Assembly: GCF_902381825.1 (NCBI RefSeq)
Contig: NZ_LR698973.1
Location: forward strand, 556,878-620,877
Direction: 5' to 3'
Length of the DNA stretch: 64,000 bases
Origin: Pseudocoprococcus catus
GTDB taxonomy: Bacteria > Bacillota > Clostridia > Lachnospirales > Lachnospiraceae
Part shown: piece after piece, positions 61,294 to 64,000 of the stretch
Numbering within the stretch: position 1 is the stretch's first letter
Layout: the number at the start of each line of letters is the position of its first letter
Program-made: the position numbers and the translations under genes
Notes under the pieces: generated by a model
Database searches by the model: none
Told to the model about the DNA's origin: nothing
The model's input: the letters and a program-made list of their open reading frames with translations, nothing else

Positions 61294-62460
61294 ATGAAAA
61301 GATCTAAAAAGCTTATGGGCCTGACAGCAGTCATTATGGGCGTTGTGATGGCAACAGCAGCCTGCGGCAGTTCAGGCGGCGCAGCTGAGTCAAAGGCAGC
61401 TGATTCAGCAGCTTCAACGGAAGCAGCAACAGAAGCAGCCGGCGGCGATACTTCTGCAGCAGGTGATCTCAACAGCAAGACCGTTGATGAACTGACAGAA
61501 GCAGCCAAGGCAGAAGGTGAAGTCGTATCTGTTGGTATGCCTGATGAATGGGCAGACTGGGCATCCCTGTGGAAGACAATGTCTGATACATACGGCATTT
61601 CCCACAACGATACAGATATGAGTTCTTCTGAGGAACTTCAGATGTTTGCGACAGAAGGCGAAAAGGGAACCAAGGATATCGGTGATGTTGGTTACGGATT
61701 CGCAGGACAGGCTGTATCTGAAGATCTTGTTCAGGGTTACAAGACCTCCTATTGGGATAGTGTTCCTGATTGGGCAAAGGGCGAAGATGGTAAGTGGATG
61801 GTTGCTTACACAGGTGTAACAACATTCCTTGTTAACACAGATCAGGTTGATAAAGTGCCGACATCATGGCAGGATATCAAAGACGGCGACTACAAAGTTG
61901 CCCTTGGACCTCTGACAGGTGGTAATGCTCAGGCTGCTTTCATCGCTTCCGCATATGCATTCGGCGGCGATATGAACAATCTGGATCCTGCTTTCGAGTT
62001 CTGGACAGAACTGGCGAAGGAAGGCAGAATCAATACACTTGATATCACTCAGGCGAACTTCGAATCCGGTGAAATTTCTGTTGGTGTTGTATGGAGCTTC
62101 ACAGGTATCCCTTACAGCAAGAATATCAGCCAGTACAAGATGCAGGCCGTTGTTCCTTCTGATGGATGCTTACAGAATGGTTACGCTTCCGTTATCAACA
62201 AATATGCACCTCATCCAAATGCAGCAGCTCTGACAAGAGAGACAATGTTTAGTGATGAAGGTCAGACATACCTTGCTCTGGCAGGTGCAATCCCTACAAG
62301 AGAAGACTTCACAATCGCAGACGAATACAAGGATCAGGTTATCTCCAAGGATGATATTGCCAATGCAGTTCTGATCAGCGATGCAGATGCTTATTCAGCA
62401 GCATGTGAAACAGCTAAGACACGTTGGGAAGAAGAGGTTGCGCCATTACTGGTACAGTAA
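61294..62460 (+). CDS. ABC transporter substrate-binding lipoprotein
   Basis: A 388-residue lipoprotein: signal peptide with lipobox ATAACGSS (Cys about residue 24), an Ala/Ser/Glu/Thr-rich spacer, then a type II periplasmic-binding fold (VSVGMPDEWADWASLWKTM ... VTTFLVNTDQVDKVPTSWQDI). Resembles the iron(III)/spermidine/thiamine-type (family 1/6) binding proteins. The substrate is not determinable. First gene of the importer operon; AAAGGAGGAG precedes the ATG. Confidence 0.9.
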   Translation: MKRSKKLMGLTAVIMGVVMATAACGSSGGAAESKAADSAASTEAATEAAGGDTSAAGDLNSKTVDELTEAAKAEGEVVSVGMPDEWADWASLWKTMSDTYGISHNDTDMSSSEELQMFATEGEKGTKDIGDVGYGFAGQAVSEDLVQGYKTSYWDSVPDWAKGEDGKWMVAYTGVTTFLVNTDQVDKVPTSWQDIKDGDYKVALGPLTGGNAQAAFIASAYAFGGDMNNLDPAFEFWTELAKEGRINTLDITQANFESGEISVGVVWSFTGIPYSKNISQYKMQAVVPSDGCLQNGYASVINKYAPHPNAAALTRETMFSDEGQTYLALAGAIPTREDFTIADEYKDQVISKDDIANAVLISDADAYSAACETAKTRWEEEVAPLLVQ

Positions 62461-62525
62461 TGCAGAACAGATAATTTCAGTCGAAGATGACATATGGATA
62501 TTCGGCTTGAACTGAATGAATTTCA

Positions 62526-62554
62526 GGGGGTGCAAAGCCTGCACCCCCGTTTTT
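62526..62554 (+). terminator. Partial terminator after the binding-protein gene
   Basis: GGGGGTGC (62526-62533) pairs with GCACCCCC (62541-62548), followed by GTTTTT. Located between binding protein and permease genes; such hairpins usually leave the lipoprotein more abundant than the permeases. Confidence 0.8.
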
Positions 62555-62655
62555 CGATTCTATTTAAGTCTCGCGCGCGCCCGACTTGAATTGAATAACA
62601 GGGTCTGATGCACCCGATGAATCAGAAGAACAGCATCAGACAGGGGTTGAATTTA

Positions 62656-63507
62656 ATGAAGAAAAAGACATACATTTATTTACTTGCCCTGGTTCCATTC
62701 CTGATTGTGGCTATGCTCTATGAAATTGTACCTTTGATCACAGTGATCGTGAAGAGTTTTCAGCCGGATGGTGGAACAGGTTTCACACTTGAGAATTATC
62801 AGTCTGTTTTCTCGAAGCTGCTTTACCAGAAGGCGATCATCAACAGTATCAAGATTTCTCTGACATCTGCTGTTGCCGGTATTATCATTGCTTTCCTGGG
62901 TGCCCGTGCGGCACATCAGCATCAGGGCAAACTGAATCATGTTTTTATGACAGTTCTGAATATGGTATCCAACTTTGCAGGTATTCCGCTGGCTTTCGCT
63001 TATATGATTCTTTTGGGCAATGCCGGACTGGTGGTCAATATCGGCAAGGAATTGGGCATCAATGCTTTATCCACATACAATCTGTACACGATGAACGGCA
63101 TGAGCCTGATCTATATTTATTTCCAGATTCCGCTTTCCACACTTCTTCTGATCCCGGCCTTTGACGGTGTGCAGAAACAGTGGAAGGAGGCCTGTACACT
63201 GCTGGGAGGTACACCGGGAATCTTCTGGAGAAAAGTCGGCATCCCGGTACTGATGCCGAGTATCCTCGGTACGTTCAGCGTTTTGTTTGCTAATGCTCTG
63301 GCAGCATACGCAACGATTTACGCATTGATGATGGACAATATCGCACTTCTGCCAGTTCAGATCGCGGGATGCTTCACAGGTGAAGTCAAAATCCGTGCAG
63401 GTCTGGGCGGTGCCTTATCTGTTGTAATGATGGCAATCATGGTTATCATGATTCTGATCACCAACGGCCTGAGCAGAAGATTCCAGAAGGGAGGCAATAG
63501 AAAATGA
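62656..63507 (+). CDS. ABC transporter permease (first)
   Basis: A 283-residue inner-membrane permease with six hydrophobic segments starting KTYIYLLALVPFLIVAML. The cytoplasmic EAA loop reads EACTLLGGTPGIFWRKVGIPVLMPS. ATG 62656 with AGGGG upstream is preferred; the frame extends to ATG 62608. Overlaps the second permease by four bases (ATGA). Confidence 0.88.
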   Translation: MKKKTYIYLLALVPFLIVAMLYEIVPLITVIVKSFQPDGGTGFTLENYQSVFSKLLYQKAIINSIKISLTSAVAGIIIAFLGARAAHQHQGKLNHVFMTVLNMVSNFAGIPLAFAYMILLGNAGLVVNIGKELGINALSTYNLYTMNGMSLIYIYFQIPLSTLLLIPAFDGVQKQWKEACTLLGGTPGIFWRKVGIPVLMPSILGTFSVLFANALAAYATIYALMMDNIALLPVQIAGCFTGEVKIRAGLGGALSVVMMAIMVIMILITNGLSRRFQKGGNRK

Positions 63508-64000
63508 AAAAGAAAAGCGCAGGATCTGTAGCGATTATGCTGCTTGTCATGATCTATCTGCTGATACCTCTTGTAATCTCTATTATTTATTCTGTATTCC
63601 ATAAGTGGACAGGGGTTATTCCTGAAGGATTTACCCTTCACAACTATGTGGATCTGTTTACGGACAGCAATTTCCTTGCATCTGTTGGACGATCTATCGC
63701 AATGAGTATTATTCCGATTATTGTGACGATCGTGATCGTCCTTCTGGCATTATTTGTAACGGCGATTTATTTTCCGAAACTTGAGAAATATGTACAGATC
63801 ATCTGTATGATCCCTTATACGATTCAGGGTGTTATCCTTTCAGTCAGTATCCTGTCTCTGTATGTCGGTTCCAGTTCGATTCTGAGCAACCGTCTGGTCA
63901 TGCTGATGGGTGCGTATTGTATCGTGATTCTGCCATATATCTATCAGGGTATCCGAAACGGTATGCGTGCGGTGAATATGCCGACACTGATCGAGGCAGC
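63504..64000 (+). CDS. ABC transporter permease (second), partial at window end
   Basis: The ATG lies in the ATGA overlap with the first permease. The 165 residues visible begin KKKSAGSVAIMLLVMIYLLIP and have three or four membrane segments; the sequence ends inside the EAA loop region (NMPTLIEA). With the first permease it forms the membrane part of the importer; the ATPase gene presumably follows beyond the window. Confidence 0.85.
   Translation, partial: MKKKSAGSVAIMLLVMIYLLIPLVISIIYSVFHKWTGVIPEGFTLHNYVDLFTDSNFLASVGRSIAMSIIPIIVTIVIVLLALFVTAIYFPKLEKYVQIICMIPYTIQGVILSVSILSLYVGSSSILSNRLVMLMGAYCIVILPYIYQGIRNGMRAVNMPTLIEA

Overview
The window looks like a chromosome segment from an anaerobic, low-to-mid GC Firmicute, most likely of the class Clostridia and probably Lachnospiraceae-like. 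The reasons are strong AGGAGG ribosome sites, sigma-A promoters with 17-base spacers, a NiaR-controlled nadB-nadC-niaR-nadA operon, TcdE-type holin and amidase genes, DUF1540 and DUF4340 proteins, and the general codon style. No rRNA, tRNA or CRISPR array was seen. Genus cannot be set from the sequence alone.

Layout. 1-1.3 kb: the right end of an IS200/IS605-type element abutting a truncated HExxH metallopeptidase fragment, a second fragment, a putative immunity gene and a collapsed holin gene; together a ruined copy of the toxin cassette found intact at 24-33 kb. 1.6-6.3 kb: rsmA, then de novo NAD synthesis behind a promoter carrying a large palindromic operator. 6.4-23.4 kb: mostly housekeeping genes (dicarboxylate/amino-acid symporter, moeA, ftsH, a heterodimeric ABC exporter, an LCP cell-wall ligase, an exonuclease, an unusual integrase-like protein, a D,D-carboxypeptidase, a thioesterase, ilvB-ilvN, trmB), ended by a 200-bp palindromic element.

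24.1-33.3 kb holds the most striking system: a 2241-residue Rhs/YD-repeat toxin with its own promoter and leader, a two-membrane-segment immunity candidate, a TcdE-family holin and an SH3-tailed amidase. The order suggests a polymorphic toxin released by a dedicated holin-endolysin pair. Fragments of the same cassette recur at 1-1.3 kb and, with the same promoter and leader, at 51.0-53.4 kb, where the rhs gene has collapsed to 114 codons followed by orphan immunity and toxin-tail genes.

33.4-49.7 kb: a structured non-coding stretch, a DUF1540 peptide gene, a DUF2804 protein, an AAA/PD-(D/E)XK protein, a Dlt-like acylation operon (adenylation enzyme, carrier protein, MBOAT, SGNH protein), a GldA/GldFG/DUF4340 ABC operon, and a zinc-ribbon/TPM pair. 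49.9-54.8 kb is accessory: an ImmA/XRE pair, the degenerate Rhs locus, and a truncated DUF4143-type ATPase. 54.8-64 kb returns to metabolism and transport: a DUF6320/acyltransferase pair divergent from an esterase, pncB with a deaminase, an MgtC-family gene, and an ABC importer that runs off the end.

NAD metabolism appears twice (de novo at 2.7-6.3 kb, salvage pncB at 58-59 kb). Cell-envelope functions are frequent: LCP ligase, carboxypeptidase, Dlt-like operon, FtsH and the Rhs export cassette.
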